Source: Propionivibrio sp.
GTDB taxonomy: Bacteria > Pseudomonadota > Gammaproteobacteria > Burkholderiales > Rhodocyclaceae
DNA length: 35,174 bases
NCBI GenBank assembly: GCA_029975435.1
Contig: JARKPC010000193.1
Location: 1-35,174, forward strand
Direction: 5' to 3'
Below, piece by piece: positions 9,373 through 18,156 of this stretch. A model generated the notes under the pieces. The model searched no databases. It was not told where the DNA came from and saw only the letters and a program-made list of their open reading frames with translations. How positions within the stretch are numbered: position 1 is the stretch's first letter; the number at the start of each line of letters is the position of its first letter. The position numbers and the translations under genes are program-made.

Positions 9373-10596
9373 ATGACCACCTCCACGAACACCACCGCCG
9401 TCCGCCAGCCCGCCTTCAAGGTACTCGGCGCCATCAGCTTCTCGCACTTCCTCAACGACACGATCCAGTCGCTGATGCTGGCCATCTACCCGCTGTTCAA
9501 GACCGGGTTCGGCCTGAACTTCACGCAGATCGGGCTGATCACGCTAACCTTCCAATGCACGGCCTCTTTGCTGCAGCCTGTCGTCGGCATTTATACCGAC
9601 CGGCACCCCAAGCCCTACTCCCTGGCTCTGGGCATGGCGTGCACGCTGACTGGCCTGCTTTTGCTCTCGGTGGCAGCGAGCTTTCCCGTCGTTCTGCTGG
9701 CAGCCGCACTGGTGGGCACCGGATCGTCGATCTTCCATCCGGAATCCGCGCGCGTGGCCCGCATGGCGTCGGGTGGGCGCCATGGTCTGGCGCAGTCGAT
9801 CTTCCAGGTCGGCGGCAATGCCGGATCGGCAACCGGGCCGCTGCTCGCCGCCTGGATCGTGCTGCCCTACGGACAGCGCAGCATAGCGATCTTCTCGCTG
9901 ATTGCCCTGTTGGCCATGATCGTGCTGATCGGCATCGGCCGCTGGTACCGGCATCAGCAGCGCCAGCCGGCAAAGACCCCGGTTTCTTCCGGACACGACC
10001 TGCCGCGCCACCACATCCTGCGCACCCTCGCCGTCCTGCTCGCGCTCATCTTCTCGAAATTCTTCTACCTGGCCAGCATCAACAGCTACCTGATCTTCTA
10101 CCTGATGCACCAGTACGCCCTCGACACGCAGACGGCCCAATATCACCTGTTCTATTTCCTCGCGGCAGTGGCCGCCGGAGCACTGCTTGGCGGACCGATC
10201 GGTGACCGCATCGGGCGCAAACGCGTGATCTGGGTCTCCATTCTCGGCGTGGCGCCGTTCACCCTGGCCCTGCCCTATGTCGGCCCCGGGCTTTCGGTCG
10301 TGCTGACGATGATCATCGGCTTCATGCTGGCTTCGGCATTCCCGGCCATCCTGGTTTACGCGCAAGAACTGTTTCCCGGCCGCATCGGCACCGTATCCGG
10401 GCTGTTCTTCGGCCTGGCCTTCGGCCTGGCCGGCATTGGCGCAGCCGTCCTCGGACAACTCGCCGACCTGTGGGGCATCGTTGCCGTCTACAAGTTGTGT
10501 GCGTTCCTGCCGCTGATCGGCCTGCTCGCCGTATTCCTGCCGGACATCCGGCACCCGGAAACAACAATTGCAGCGCCGGCGGCAAGCAAGGCGTGA
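9373..10596 (+). CDS. fsr: Fosmidomycin-resistance type MFS efflux pump
   Basis: A 407-residue major facilitator with about 12 membrane helices. The segment GTGSSIFHPESARVARMASGGRHGLAQSIFQVGGNAGSA is the hallmark of the Fsr family, and DRIGRKRVIW is the usual loop between helices. Fsr exports fosmidomycin and some other compounds from the inner membrane using the proton gradient; the natural substrate is not known. The ATG at 9373 has a weak ribosome site. The 176-base gap before it (9197-9372) shows a TATAGT hexamer at about 9274 but no convincing -35. The next gene starts 36 bases downstream on the same strand. Confidence 0.85.
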   Translation: MTTSTNTTAVRQPAFKVLGAISFSHFLNDTIQSLMLAIYPLFKTGFGLNFTQIGLITLTFQCTASLLQPVVGIYTDRHPKPYSLALGMACTLTGLLLLSVAASFPVVLLAAALVGTGSSIFHPESARVARMASGGRHGLAQSIFQVGGNAGSATGPLLAAWIVLPYGQRSIAIFSLIALLAMIVLIGIGRWYRHQQRQPAKTPVSSGHDLPRHHILRTLAVLLALIFSKFFYLASINSYLIFYLMHQYALDTQTAQYHLFYFLAAVAAGALLGGPIGDRIGRKRVIWVSILGVAPFTLALPYVGPGLSVVLTMIIGFMLASAFPAILVYAQELFPGRIGTVSGLFFGLAFGLAGIGAAVLGQLADLWGIVAVYKLCAFLPLIGLLAVFLPDIRHPETTIAAPAASKA

Positions 10597-10632
10597 CGGC
10601 AATTCATCTGCGCCCCTCGTGAGGAAATGAAA

Positions 10633-11349
10633 ATGGCACTACTCGGAAAAGCGGCAATGATTCTCTCGTTCGACATCGCCCCCGAGGGCATTGTCGAACA
10701 CGATCACTGGCACTCGCTCGAACACCTGCACGAACGCATGTCGATCCCCGGTTTCCTGCGCGGCTCGCGCTGGACCGCCGTGAGCGGAGGTGCCCGCTAC
10801 TTCGTGATGTACGAGGTCGCCGATCTCGATACGCTCGCGTCGCCACCCTACCTTGATCGGTTGAACAACCCCAGTCCGTGGACGGCGCGGATGATGATGC
10901 ACTATCGCGGCATGAACCGGGGTTTCTGCCGCGTCACGTTCAGCCGCGGCTTCGGTCTCGGGAACTGCGGGCTGCTGATCCGTCTCAGCCCTGAACCGGG
11001 CCGGGAAAGGGTGTTGCACGAATGGCTCGTCAACGAAACCTTGCCACCTCTGCCGGGAACCCCCGGACTGGTCAGCGCCCACCTGTTCGAAGCGGCTCTC
11101 ACGCCCGAAATGACGCAGGAGCAGCGTATCCGCGGCAAGGATGGCGGCGTGGACTGGGTGGTACTGGTCACCGGCTACGACGAAGCCGCCGTCGTAAAGA
11201 TCGCTGAAAGCGTCCTTTCGCCCGCTTCCGTAGAAGGACATGGTGGCATCAATCTCGTCTCTAACCTCTACCGGATGCGTCACTCGCTATCAAGCCAGGA
11301 AGCGGCAATGTCGCAAGATTGCGGAAATCCGATCTACTCACCGGAATAG
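10633..11349 (+). CDS. Unknown protein, possible dimeric alpha-beta barrel
   Basis: A 238-residue soluble protein I do not recognise by name. Two repeats seem visible: KAAMILSFDIAPEGIVEHDHWHSLEHLHERMSIPGFLRGSRW (about 5-46) and a second copy starting GNCGLLIRLSPEPGRERVLHEWLVNETLPPLPGTPGLVSAHLF (about 112-155). Each has the pattern strand, acidic-histidine helix, PGF/PGL turn, strand typical of EthD/antibiotic-monooxygenase-like alpha-beta barrels. The HxxxxLEHLHERM stretch could bind a metal or haem, but this is a guess. ATG 10633 is preferred over 10627 because GAGG lies 8 bases before it. It may be co-transcribed with fsr. Confidence 0.5.
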   Translation: MALLGKAAMILSFDIAPEGIVEHDHWHSLEHLHERMSIPGFLRGSRWTAVSGGARYFVMYEVADLDTLASPPYLDRLNNPSPWTARMMMHYRGMNRGFCRVTFSRGFGLGNCGLLIRLSPEPGRERVLHEWLVNETLPPLPGTPGLVSAHLFEAALTPEMTQEQRIRGKDGGVDWVVLVTGYDEAAVVKIAESVLSPASVEGHGGINLVSNLYRMRHSLSSQEAAMSQDCGNPIYSPE

Positions 11350-11439
11350 CCGCCGCATTACGATGCCTAGTGCGGCTGTCCGCCGGTGCAGCGGTTCTCT
11401 CCCTGGTCGCTGCATCGTTTTTTTCTCCGAAATTCCCCT

Positions 11440-12309
11440 ATGCCATACCTGATCCTCGTCACCATCGTCTGGGCCTTCTCCTTCAGCCTGATCGGCCAAT
11501 ACCTCGCCGGCAAGGTCGACAGCGATTTCGCCGTGCTCATGCGTGTGGCCATCGCCGCCGCCGTGTTCATCCCCTTCACCCGCTGGCGCAACCTGCCCTG
11601 GCGCCTGCTCGGCGGCTTCTGGCTGGCCGGGGCGCTGCAGTTCGGCGTCACCTACCTGTGCCTGTACCGCAGCTTTACCGTGCTGACGGTGCCGGAAGTG
11701 CTGCTGTTCACCGTGCTTACGCCCATCTACGTGACCCTGCTCGATGACAGCCTGGCCAGGCGCTTCAACCCGTGGGCACTCGTCGCCGCCGGCGTGGCCG
11801 TGAGCGGCGGGATCATCATCCGCTTCCACAAGATCGAGGGCGACTACCTGATCGGCTTCCTGTTGCTGCAGGTGGCCAACGCCACCTTCGCCGCCGGCCA
11901 GGTGCTGTGCCGCCAGTTGCTGGCCAAGTACCCGACCGACGTGCCGCTGCACCGCTTCTTCGGTCACTTCTTCCTCGGCGCGCTGGTGCTGGCGCTGCCT
12001 TCCTTCCTGCTCTTCGGCGACCTGGCCAAGCTGCCGCAGACGGCCATGCAGTGGGGCGTGCTGGCCTGGATGGGCCTGTTCGCCACCGCGCTGGGCATGT
12101 ACTGGTGGATCAAGGGCAGCACGCTGGTCGATGCCGGCACGCTGGCCATCATGAACGAGCTGCACGTTCCGGCCGGCCTGATCGTCAACCTGCTGATCTG
12201 GAACCGCGACGCCAACCTGCGCACGCTGGCGCTCGGCGGCACGGTGATCCTGTTCTCGCTGTGGGTCAATGGCCTGGGGCGCAGGCTGGGCAGAATCAGG
12301 GCGGGGTAG
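11440..12309 (+). CDS. EamA/DMT-family transporter
   Basis: A 289-residue protein with about ten membrane helices in two EamA repeats, starting MPYLILVTIVWAFSFSLIGQ and including the first-repeat end YRSFTVLTVPEVLLFTVLTPIYVTLL and second-repeat end GSTLVDAGTLAIMNELHVPAGL. It resembles the carboxylate/amino acid/amine exporter subgroup of drug/metabolite transporters; substrate unknown. An in-frame ATG at 11386 adds 18 residues of non-membrane sequence, so the later ATG, directly before the first helix, is chosen, although neither has a clear ribosome site. It converges on mrcA; the 121 bases between the two stops hold no clear terminator. Confidence 0.8.
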   Translation: MPYLILVTIVWAFSFSLIGQYLAGKVDSDFAVLMRVAIAAAVFIPFTRWRNLPWRLLGGFWLAGALQFGVTYLCLYRSFTVLTVPEVLLFTVLTPIYVTLLDDSLARRFNPWALVAAGVAVSGGIIIRFHKIEGDYLIGFLLLQVANATFAAGQVLCRQLLAKYPTDVPLHRFFGHFFLGALVLALPSFLLFGDLAKLPQTAMQWGVLAWMGLFATALGMYWWIKGSTLVDAGTLAIMNELHVPAGLIVNLLIWNRDANLRTLALGGTVILFSLWVNGLGRRLGRIRAG

Positions 12310-12430
12310 TTTTTCGTCAGCGCTTCCTTCATCCGAGAGAACACTGTAAAGCCTCCCTGCCATGAAGGCTCGACGGCAGCGGCACTTCGCTTCGCCAGCC
12401 CGGACGACGGCGACTGAAGCCCTTCCCCCG

Positions 12431-14767
12431 TCAGCCCCCAAACACCTTCTTTATCGCGTCGAAGATGGACTTGAACGGCGACACTTCCACGTCCAGTGTC
12501 TTGACGCCGTCGCTGCCCTTGAATTCATCGTACACCCAGTCGCCATCGACGTAGGAAACGCCCGGCGGCGGCTTTCTTTCGCTGGGGGGTTTGCCGGACA
12601 ACGCCTGGCGCATGTAATCGATCCAGATGGGCAACGCCAGCGTCGCGCCAAATTCGCGGCCGCCGAGCGATCTGGGCTGGTCGTACCCCATCCACGAAAC
12701 GGCCACCACGTTGCCGGCGTAGCCGGCAAACCAGCCATCGACCGCGTCGCTGGTGGTGCCGGTCTTGCCGGCCAGGTCGGTACGCCCCAGGCGCTGGGAC
12801 GCCGCGACGCCGGTGCCGCTTCTGACCACTTCGCGCAGTATGCTGTCGATGATGAAGGCGTTGCGGACGTCGATGGCCCGTTGATCTTCCTGCCTCTCCG
12901 GTTGCTGCGGCGCTTCCCACAGCACGTTGCCGCGGGCATCGGTGATCTTCTGGATCAGCCGGGGGGCGACCGTGAATCCACCATTGGCGAACACCGCGTA
13001 GGCGCAGGCCATCTGCAGCGGGGTGACCGAGCCGCTGCCGAGCGTCATGGTCAGATTGTCCGGCTGTTTGGCGGCGTCGAATCCGAAGCGCTGCAGGTAG
13101 TCGCGCGCATAGTGCGGAGTGATGGCTTGCAGCAGCCGGACCGCGACGACGTTCTTCGAGCGCGCCAAGGCCTGACGCAGACTGATCGGGCCGTCGAAGC
13201 CGTCGTCATTGCGGGGCTCCCAGGGCTGCCCGCCTTCGCCTCCCGGCAGCGAGAGCGGTGCATCGTTGAGCAGGGTAGCGGGTGAGAAGCCCTTTTCCAG
13301 CGCGGCCGAATAAACGAAAGGCTTGATGCTCGATCCCGGTTGGCGCCAGGCACTGGTGACGTGATTGAATTGATTGCGGGAAAACTCGAAGCCGCCCACC
13401 AAGGCCCGGTAGGAACCGTCCTCGGCATTCAGCGCCACGAATGCGGCGTCGACTTCCGGCATCTGCGTGATCGACCACCGCCCCTTGCCGTCCTGGCTGG
13501 CGCGTATCACCGAACCGACGCGAATCCTGGAATCCATCCTGGCGTTCGGCTGCAGCGCACGGGCGGCGAAGCGCAGCCCGTCGCCCGTGATTTCCAGAGT
13601 GTCGCCGGATGCGGGTTCGGCGCGCACGCGCCTGGCCGAGACTTCGGTAACGACAGCCGCTATCAGATTGTCGCTGCTGGGATGCCTGGCCAGTATCTGG
13701 TCGATGGCCTCTTCCTGGTCGTCCGCATCGTCCGGAAGTTCGACGAAACCTTCCGGCCCCCGGTAACCATGGCGCTGGTCGTAGGCCAGCACATTGCGCC
13801 GGACCGAGTCGTAGGCTGCGTTCTGTTCGGCCTTGTCGAGCGTGGTATAGACATTGAAGCCCTGGGTATAGGCCTCGCCCTTGTATTGCGCATAGAGTTC
13901 CCGGCGCACCATCTCGGCGACATGATCGGCGCGGACCTCGAACTCCAGGCGCTGACTGATCTTGAGTGGCTCGCGGACGGCCCCGTCATGCTGCGCCTGG
14001 GTGATCTTTCCCAGGTGCAGCATGCGCTTCAAAACAAGTTCCTGGCGGGCCTTGGCCCGTACCGGATTGACGGCCGGATTGTGCTTGGCGGGGTTTTGCG
14101 GGATGCCGGCCAGCATGGCCGCTTCCGCCAGCGTCAGGTCCTGGAGGCGCTTTCTGAAATAGGTGCGGGCCGCACTGGCGAAGCCATACGTTCGCTGGCC
14201 AAGGTAGATCTGGTTCATGTAGAGCTCGAGGATCTGGTCCTTGCTCAACGCCGATTCGATGCGGTAGGCCAGCACCACTTCGGTCAGTTTGCGCTTCACG
14301 GTTTTTACCGGCGAGAGGAAGAACGTGCGCGCCACCTGCATCGTGATCGTCGAGGCTCCCTGATTAAAACCGCCGACCAGATCGGCCGCCAGCGCCCGCA
14401 GGACCCCTCGGTAGTCGACGCCGCCGTGCTCGTAGAATCGCGCATCCTCGATCGCCAGCAGCGCATCCTTCAAGACCGGGGGAATCTCCTGGATCGGCGT
14501 GAAATCCCGGCGTTCTTCGCCAAATTCCCCAAGCAGCGCGCCATCGGCCGTATAAATCCGCAAGGGTATCTTCGGGCGATAGTTCGTCACGACATCGAAC
14601 GCCGGCAGGTTGGGCAGGACGCTCACCAGCATGGCGCTGACCAGCACAAGCACCACCAGGGCAGCGACAGTACCCAGCGCAAGGAAGGTGCGCCGCAGGT
14701 CATTGCGGTAACTGGCTGTCGCAAAGGGCAAGGCAAGAAACTTGACTGCTGTCGAAAAGAAACGCAC
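12431..14767 (-). CDS. mrcA: Penicillin-binding protein 1A
   Basis: A 778-residue bifunctional peptidoglycan synthase. A short cytosolic stretch and one membrane anchor (about 28-50) are followed by the GT51 glycosyltransferase domain with catalytic E107 in LAIEDARFYEHGGVD and QGASTITMQVARTFFL. The transpeptidase domain has SxxK in PGSSIKPF (S479, K482), SKN in ALARSKNVVAVR, and KTG at 668-670 (GKTGTTSDAVDGWFAGY). It polymerises lipid II and cross-links strands in the periplasm. The GTG at 14767 is chosen because AGGA lies 7 bases upstream; no other start precedes the anchor. Length and all motifs are intact. Confidence 0.95.
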   Translation of the reverse strand: MRFFSTAVKFLALPFATASYRNDLRRTFLALGTVAALVVLVLVSAMLVSVLPNLPAFDVVTNYRPKIPLRIYTADGALLGEFGEERRDFTPIQEIPPVLKDALLAIEDARFYEHGGVDYRGVLRALAADLVGGFNQGASTITMQVARTFFLSPVKTVKRKLTEVVLAYRIESALSKDQILELYMNQIYLGQRTYGFASAARTYFRKRLQDLTLAEAAMLAGIPQNPAKHNPAVNPVRAKARQELVLKRMLHLGKITQAQHDGAVREPLKISQRLEFEVRADHVAEMVRRELYAQYKGEAYTQGFNVYTTLDKAEQNAAYDSVRRNVLAYDQRHGYRGPEGFVELPDDADDQEEAIDQILARHPSSDNLIAAVVTEVSARRVRAEPASGDTLEITGDGLRFAARALQPNARMDSRIRVGSVIRASQDGKGRWSITQMPEVDAAFVALNAEDGSYRALVGGFEFSRNQFNHVTSAWRQPGSSIKPFVYSAALEKGFSPATLLNDAPLSLPGGEGGQPWEPRNDDGFDGPISLRQALARSKNVVAVRLLQAITPHYARDYLQRFGFDAAKQPDNLTMTLGSGSVTPLQMACAYAVFANGGFTVAPRLIQKITDARGNVLWEAPQQPERQEDQRAIDVRNAFIIDSILREVVRSGTGVAASQRLGRTDLAGKTGTTSDAVDGWFAGYAGNVVAVSWMGYDQPRSLGGREFGATLALPIWIDYMRQALSGKPPSERKPPPGVSYVDGDWVYDEFKGSDGVKTLDVEVSPFKSIFDAIKKVFGG

Positions 14768-15005
14768 GCGTCGATCCTGGATGAGGGGCTGGCAAGCCAG
14801 TCGCCGAAAGGCGCAGTCTACCCCCTACAGCAGCAAGATGCGGATCGCCGCTTTCTGTTCCGGTTTGCCGGGAGCGGAATCCATCACCGCAAAGACACGG
14901 CGGTGCGGCGTTTTGGGGTTGAACTTTCGACGAGGCAAGCGCTCACAGCAACGGCACTTCGCCTTCACGAACATCATGAATCGCAACGCACAGCTAGGAG
15001 GCCCT

Positions 15006-15419
15006 ATGCAGTCGATACTGGTGAAGGATTACATGGATTCCAAGCCACATGTCCTGTCCGCGCAAGCCTCTGTGCGCGACGCGGTATTGTTTCTATGCAA
15101 GGAAAAAATTACCGGCGCACCGGTTGTGAACAGCGACGGGATAGTGATCGGCTACGTGTCGGAACAGGATTGCCTGACCAAGGTTCTCAATGACTCTTTC
15201 TATTGCGATGAATCGCCCTGCGTCACCAGCGTCATGACCACGACGGTGAGAAGCACGACCCCCGAGACCTCCATCGTCGAGCTTGCGCAAACCATGGCGG
15301 TGACCGCGCCGCGCAACTATCCGGTAATCAAGAACAACAAGCCGGTCGGAATGATTAATCGAAGCACGATATTGGCCGCTTTGATCGAACTGAACAAAGA
15401 GTGCTACCTGACGAAGTAG
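15006..15419 (+). CDS. Two-CBS-domain protein
   Basis: A 137-residue cytosolic protein made of two CBS motifs: VKDYMDSKPHVLSAQASVRDAVLFL ... GYVSEQDCLTKVL (about 6-62) and VTSVMTTTVRSTTPETSIVELAQTMA ... GMINRSTILAALIE (about 74-130). CBS pairs usually bind adenosine nucleotides and act as energy or redox sensors of a partner. The start is set by an AGGAGG 4 bases before ATG 15006; the open frame extends upstream but without a comparable site. The partner is not evident: neighbours are mrcA (divergent) and a haem protein. Regulation by nutrient state is possible but not shown. Confidence 0.8.
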   Translation: MQSILVKDYMDSKPHVLSAQASVRDAVLFLCKEKITGAPVVNSDGIVIGYVSEQDCLTKVLNDSFYCDESPCVTSVMTTTVRSTTPETSIVELAQTMAVTAPRNYPVIKNNKPVGMINRSTILAALIELNKECYLTK

Positions 15420-15983
15420 GTCTCGGTGGATCAATGCTTCCTGGGGAAACATTGAAACCCCATTTCGCCATGCACCGGGCGAATGGGAAGTACAGCGTCA
15501 CGATTGTTGATTGGGGCCCGTCAGACATAAGTGACGAATAAACGCGGGTGGCCGGACGTTACGCCGGCTGCTATGTCCGCATCGCCGTGTCGGGCGAAAT
15601 TTTCCGACAATACGCTGGCCGAGCAATGCGGACCTTCACACCTGCGGCGCATGAAGCGCAACCACGCAGGCACCCGTACCGCTATTATGCGCCGCTATTT
15701 CCGGCGCCGCCTGCACTGGGCACCACGGATGCGTTGATCAGCGCGCCACAACCTGGACCGAATTGGGTCAAACAAGCGTATCCGCCAATTACCCTGGCCC
15801 TGCGTCGTGTGTTCAGATCCATCCGAAAAACGCCATATAGGAATTATCTGATACGAGAAATAGCTTTTTTCCGATGTTGCGTAAGGCAACCTATCGATAA
15901 ACTCGTAGTCATATTCACGGGAGTTAAAAACGATCTTTTACGACACTTCAGATCAAAGGATTTTCATTCAAAGGGGACGCGCA
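15420..15983. other. 564-base gap without a convincing gene
   Basis: Open frames here (for example 15548-16069, plus) have no ribosome site or recognisable motif. An imperfect hairpin just after the CBS gene (15459-15469 with 15478-15487, one bulged base) lacks a T tract. The right half becomes AT-rich toward the downstream haem-protein gene and contains the compound dyad described at 15872-15896. I see no FNR box (TTGAT-4-ATCAA) or clear sigma-70 promoter. Confidence 0.6.
15872..15896. promoter_or_regulatory. Compound dyad upstream of the EB-dehydrogenase-related gene
   Basis: CGAT-GTTGC-GTAAG-GCAAC-CT-ATCG: an inner 5-base dyad with a 5-base centre, extended by an outer 4-base pair with two bulged bases. 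It lies about 90 bases upstream of the start at 15984 in AT-rich sequence, where an operator or leader hairpin would be expected. Function unknown. Confidence 0.35.
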
Positions 15984-17030
15984 ATGAAACAGAGCATGAT
16001 TTCCGCAAACACGGCGTTTGCTCTTGTCACGATGGCTTTCGTGGGCTGCCAGTCAGCGTTGGCGGCTGACACGCTGGTCGCGGTCAAGGTGGCTTCGGCC
16101 CCCAATCTCGGATCGCTGGACAAAGACCCTGCGTGGGCCAAGGCCAAACCGTTGAAGTTCGAACTGACGGGTGGCGCGAACTTCGCCGGAGGCCAGGGAG
16201 CAACCAACGCCACGTTGAAAGCCGTTTACACCAAGGACATGCTTTACATGCTGGTCCAGTACAACGATCCGACGGATTCGCGGCGTCGGGGCCCGTTCCA
16301 GAAACAGGCCGATGGAACGTGGAAGAAACTCGCCGATCCGGAGAACAAGGGCGGCGACGACAACGTTTACTATGAAGACAAATGGGCGTTCATCTGGCCG
16401 ATCGGCGACTCGATCAAGGGATTCGACAAGAAAGGATGCGCGGCGATGTGCCATGAGGGCCAAGGCAAACCCTACGGCAACAAGTACACCGCCGCAGAAG
16501 GGCAATTGGGCGATATTTGGCATATGAAGGGCAGCCGCACAGTGCCGTGGGGATTCGTCGATGACCAGTACGTCGACCATACCCGTTATGACGCAAAGGA
16601 AAGCCCCAATGCCGGCCGCAAGAGCGATCCGGGCAACCCCGAAGGCGATTACACGCCGATCAAGTTGGTGGATGGCAAGCCGGAGTTCATGGGCCGCGAT
16701 GGCAAGGCAGCCAATGAAGGTGGTACCTATTACATCAAGCGCGGCGATGAAGTAGCCTTCGACGATAGCCGCTTCAAGGCGGGGGACGAAGTGGCCTCGT
16801 ACATTGCCAATGAACTGAAAGGCGACCGAGCGGACATCAGGATCGTCCACAAGTGGAGCGATGGCGTCCAAACCTCGGTGATCAGTCGCAAACTGGTTAC
16901 TGGCAGCAAGTTTGACGTGCAGTTCGACAAGCTCAACAAGCGCTATGCCTTCGGATTCGCCGCCTTTGACAACGCCCAAGTCCGCCATGCGACGGTCGAT
17001 GACCCGCTATTCATGACTTTCAAGAAGTGA
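15984..17030 (+). CDS. Ethylbenzene dehydrogenase-related haem-binding protein
   Basis: A 348-residue exported protein. A signal peptide (about 1-28, ending SALA-AD) precedes an immunoglobulin-like fold related to the haem-binding gamma subunit of ethylbenzene dehydrogenase and dimethylsulfide dehydrogenase (LDKDPAWAKAKPLKFELT, YTKDMLYMLVQYNDPTDS, VYYEDKWAFIW, DIWHMKGSRTVP). A c-type haem motif with three spacer residues, C152-A-A-M-C156-H157, sits in the middle instead of the usual CxxCH. It probably carries electrons in the periplasm. ATG 15984 has AGGGG 8 bases upstream. No molybdenum catalytic subunit, iron-sulfur subunit or membrane cytochrome is adjacent, so its partner is unknown. Confidence 0.78.
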   Translation: MKQSMISANTAFALVTMAFVGCQSALAADTLVAVKVASAPNLGSLDKDPAWAKAKPLKFELTGGANFAGGQGATNATLKAVYTKDMLYMLVQYNDPTDSRRRGPFQKQADGTWKKLADPENKGGDDNVYYEDKWAFIWPIGDSIKGFDKKGCAAMCHEGQGKPYGNKYTAAEGQLGDIWHMKGSRTVPWGFVDDQYVDHTRYDAKESPNAGRKSDPGNPEGDYTPIKLVDGKPEFMGRDGKAANEGGTYYIKRGDEVAFDDSRFKAGDEVASYIANELKGDRADIRIVHKWSDGVQTSVISRKLVTGSKFDVQFDKLNKRYAFGFAAFDNAQVRHATVDDPLFMTFKK

Positions 17031-17053
17031 GTTAAAGAGCGGATTCAAAGCAC

Positions 17054-17083
17054 AACCCCGGTGAAGTGCGCTTCACCGGGGTT
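17054..17083. repeat. Strong GC-rich hairpin without T tract
   Basis: AACCCCGGTGAAG (17054-17066) pairs perfectly with CTTCACCGGGGTT (17071-17083) around a TGCG loop. It follows the haem-protein stop by 23 bases and faces the convergent TDT gene. Neither strand has a T run after the stem, so it may stabilise mRNA ends or be a non-canonical terminator. Confidence 0.6.
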
Positions 17084-17181
17084 GAAGTATCTCCGGCAGT
17101 ACTGCTTCGTCCATCGGCGGACGTCAGCCCGGGTCGTGCGGGCGGGATTATGCCTTGGGGATTGATGGCGGGTTCTCGCGG

Positions 17182-18156
17182 CTACTCCGGCACGCAGATC
17201 GCGTTGCGCATGGCTGCGCCGAGAGTCTTGACGACGAGCAGCCCGATAACCGCGGTCGCGACCGCCAGCAGCGCCCCGGCCAAGCCGAGGAAGAACGACA
17301 GCCCGCTACGCTGCGCCATGGAGAACGAAGCGATGGTGATCGCCGCCAGCGGGAACGAGTACGCCCACGACGATATGAAGAACCCGCCGCGCACAAAGCG
17401 GGGCGCGTTGGCACCTAGCAGCAGTGCGATGAACAGCGCGAAGTAGTACAGCAGGCGCGCCAGCGTATCGAGCTCCGGCACGAGCACGCCATAGGCGATG
17501 AAGCCGACGGCCGGAGGCGCAAGCAGGATGAACAGTGTCGGTTGCAGGCGCGGCGGCACCGGCTCGTGGAAGAATACGCGGTAGAAAATGATGATCATCA
17601 GCACCAGCCAGAAGAAGATGCCGATGCTGAAGAAGAACCAGCCGAGTTCAGGCGAGGCGAAGCGCGCGCCGCTGATCGGCACGAACAGGTTGCCGACCAC
17701 CGGAATGAACCATGCCGGATTGGCGTGCTTGATGTCGTAATGCGTGTGGAACATCCAGCTGCTCAGGATCGACAGCGTGAACAGCAGCTGCAACACAGCG
17801 CCGGTCGCCCACAGGAAGAAGGCCACCGAGGGAGCGGCTTCGCCCCATACGGCAGCCAGCAGCATCAGGCTGATGGATATGGTGGGAAAAAAGCTGACGC
17901 GCACCGGATGGCGCCACTCGCCGCGCACCGCATCGGGAAAGCGCACAAGCTTTACCGCATAGAGGCCGACCAGCGATACGAATACGGCACTCGCGAACAT
18001 GGCGATGCCGATCCATACCGCAGACGAGATGCCGAAGACCAGATGCGCCTTCTGCCAGGCGATGGCCAGTCCGGTCAGCCCCATCACCGTGGAAATCAGG
18101 GAAACGGGAAAGTGGGCCAGGCTTCCTGCGGCGGGCGTGGAGTCGTGCGCGCTCAT
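17182..18156 (-). CDS. TDT/SLAC1-family anion channel or dicarboxylate transporter
   Basis: A 324-residue membrane protein with about ten helices. It has the TDT/TehA/SLAC1 features: N-terminal HFPVSLISTVMGLTGLAIAW, PAWFIPVVGNLFVPISGARFAS in the middle, and a C-terminal SSWAYSFPLAAITIA segment. Family members pass monovalent anions or C4-dicarboxylates, and TehA gives tellurite resistance when overexpressed. Its ATG overlaps the trxC stop (ATGA at 18156-18153), so it is translationally coupled to a thioredoxin, an unusual pairing that hints at a role in thiol or oxyanion stress. Substrate unknown. Confidence 0.8.
   Translation of the reverse strand: MSAHDSTPAAGSLAHFPVSLISTVMGLTGLAIAWQKAHLVFGISSAVWIGIAMFASAVFVSLVGLYAVKLVRFPDAVRGEWRHPVRVSFFPTISISLMLLAAVWGEAAPSVAFFLWATGAVLQLLFTLSILSSWMFHTHYDIKHANPAWFIPVVGNLFVPISGARFASPELGWFFFSIGIFFWLVLMIIIFYRVFFHEPVPPRLQPTLFILLAPPAVGFIAYGVLVPELDTLARLLYYFALFIALLLGANAPRFVRGGFFISSWAYSFPLAAITIASFSMAQRSGLSFFLGLAGALLAVATAVIGLLVVKTLGAAMRNAICVPE

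Noticed and set aside
9279..10205. 308-codon frame overlapping fsr in another phase
   Set aside because: The fsr frame carries the family signature and membrane helices; this frame is arginine/proline-rich noise.
13340..15193. 617-codon open frame on the plus strand
   Set aside because: Antisense to mrcA, which has every catalytic motif; the plus translation matches no fold I know.
15984..16067. Lipoprotein signal (FVGC at residues 19-22) in the EB-dehydrogenase-related protein
   Set aside because: The residue three before the Cys is Phe rather than Leu/Val, and a good signal peptidase I site (SALA-AD) follows, so ordinary secretion is more likely.
15548..16069. 173-codon frame in the gap before the haem-protein gene
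   Set aside because: No ribosome site, no recognisable motif, and it overlaps the well-supported start at 15984 and its signal peptide.
17054..17083. Standard intrinsic terminator
   Set aside because: The stem is perfect but no T tract follows on either strand, so I list it only as a hairpin.
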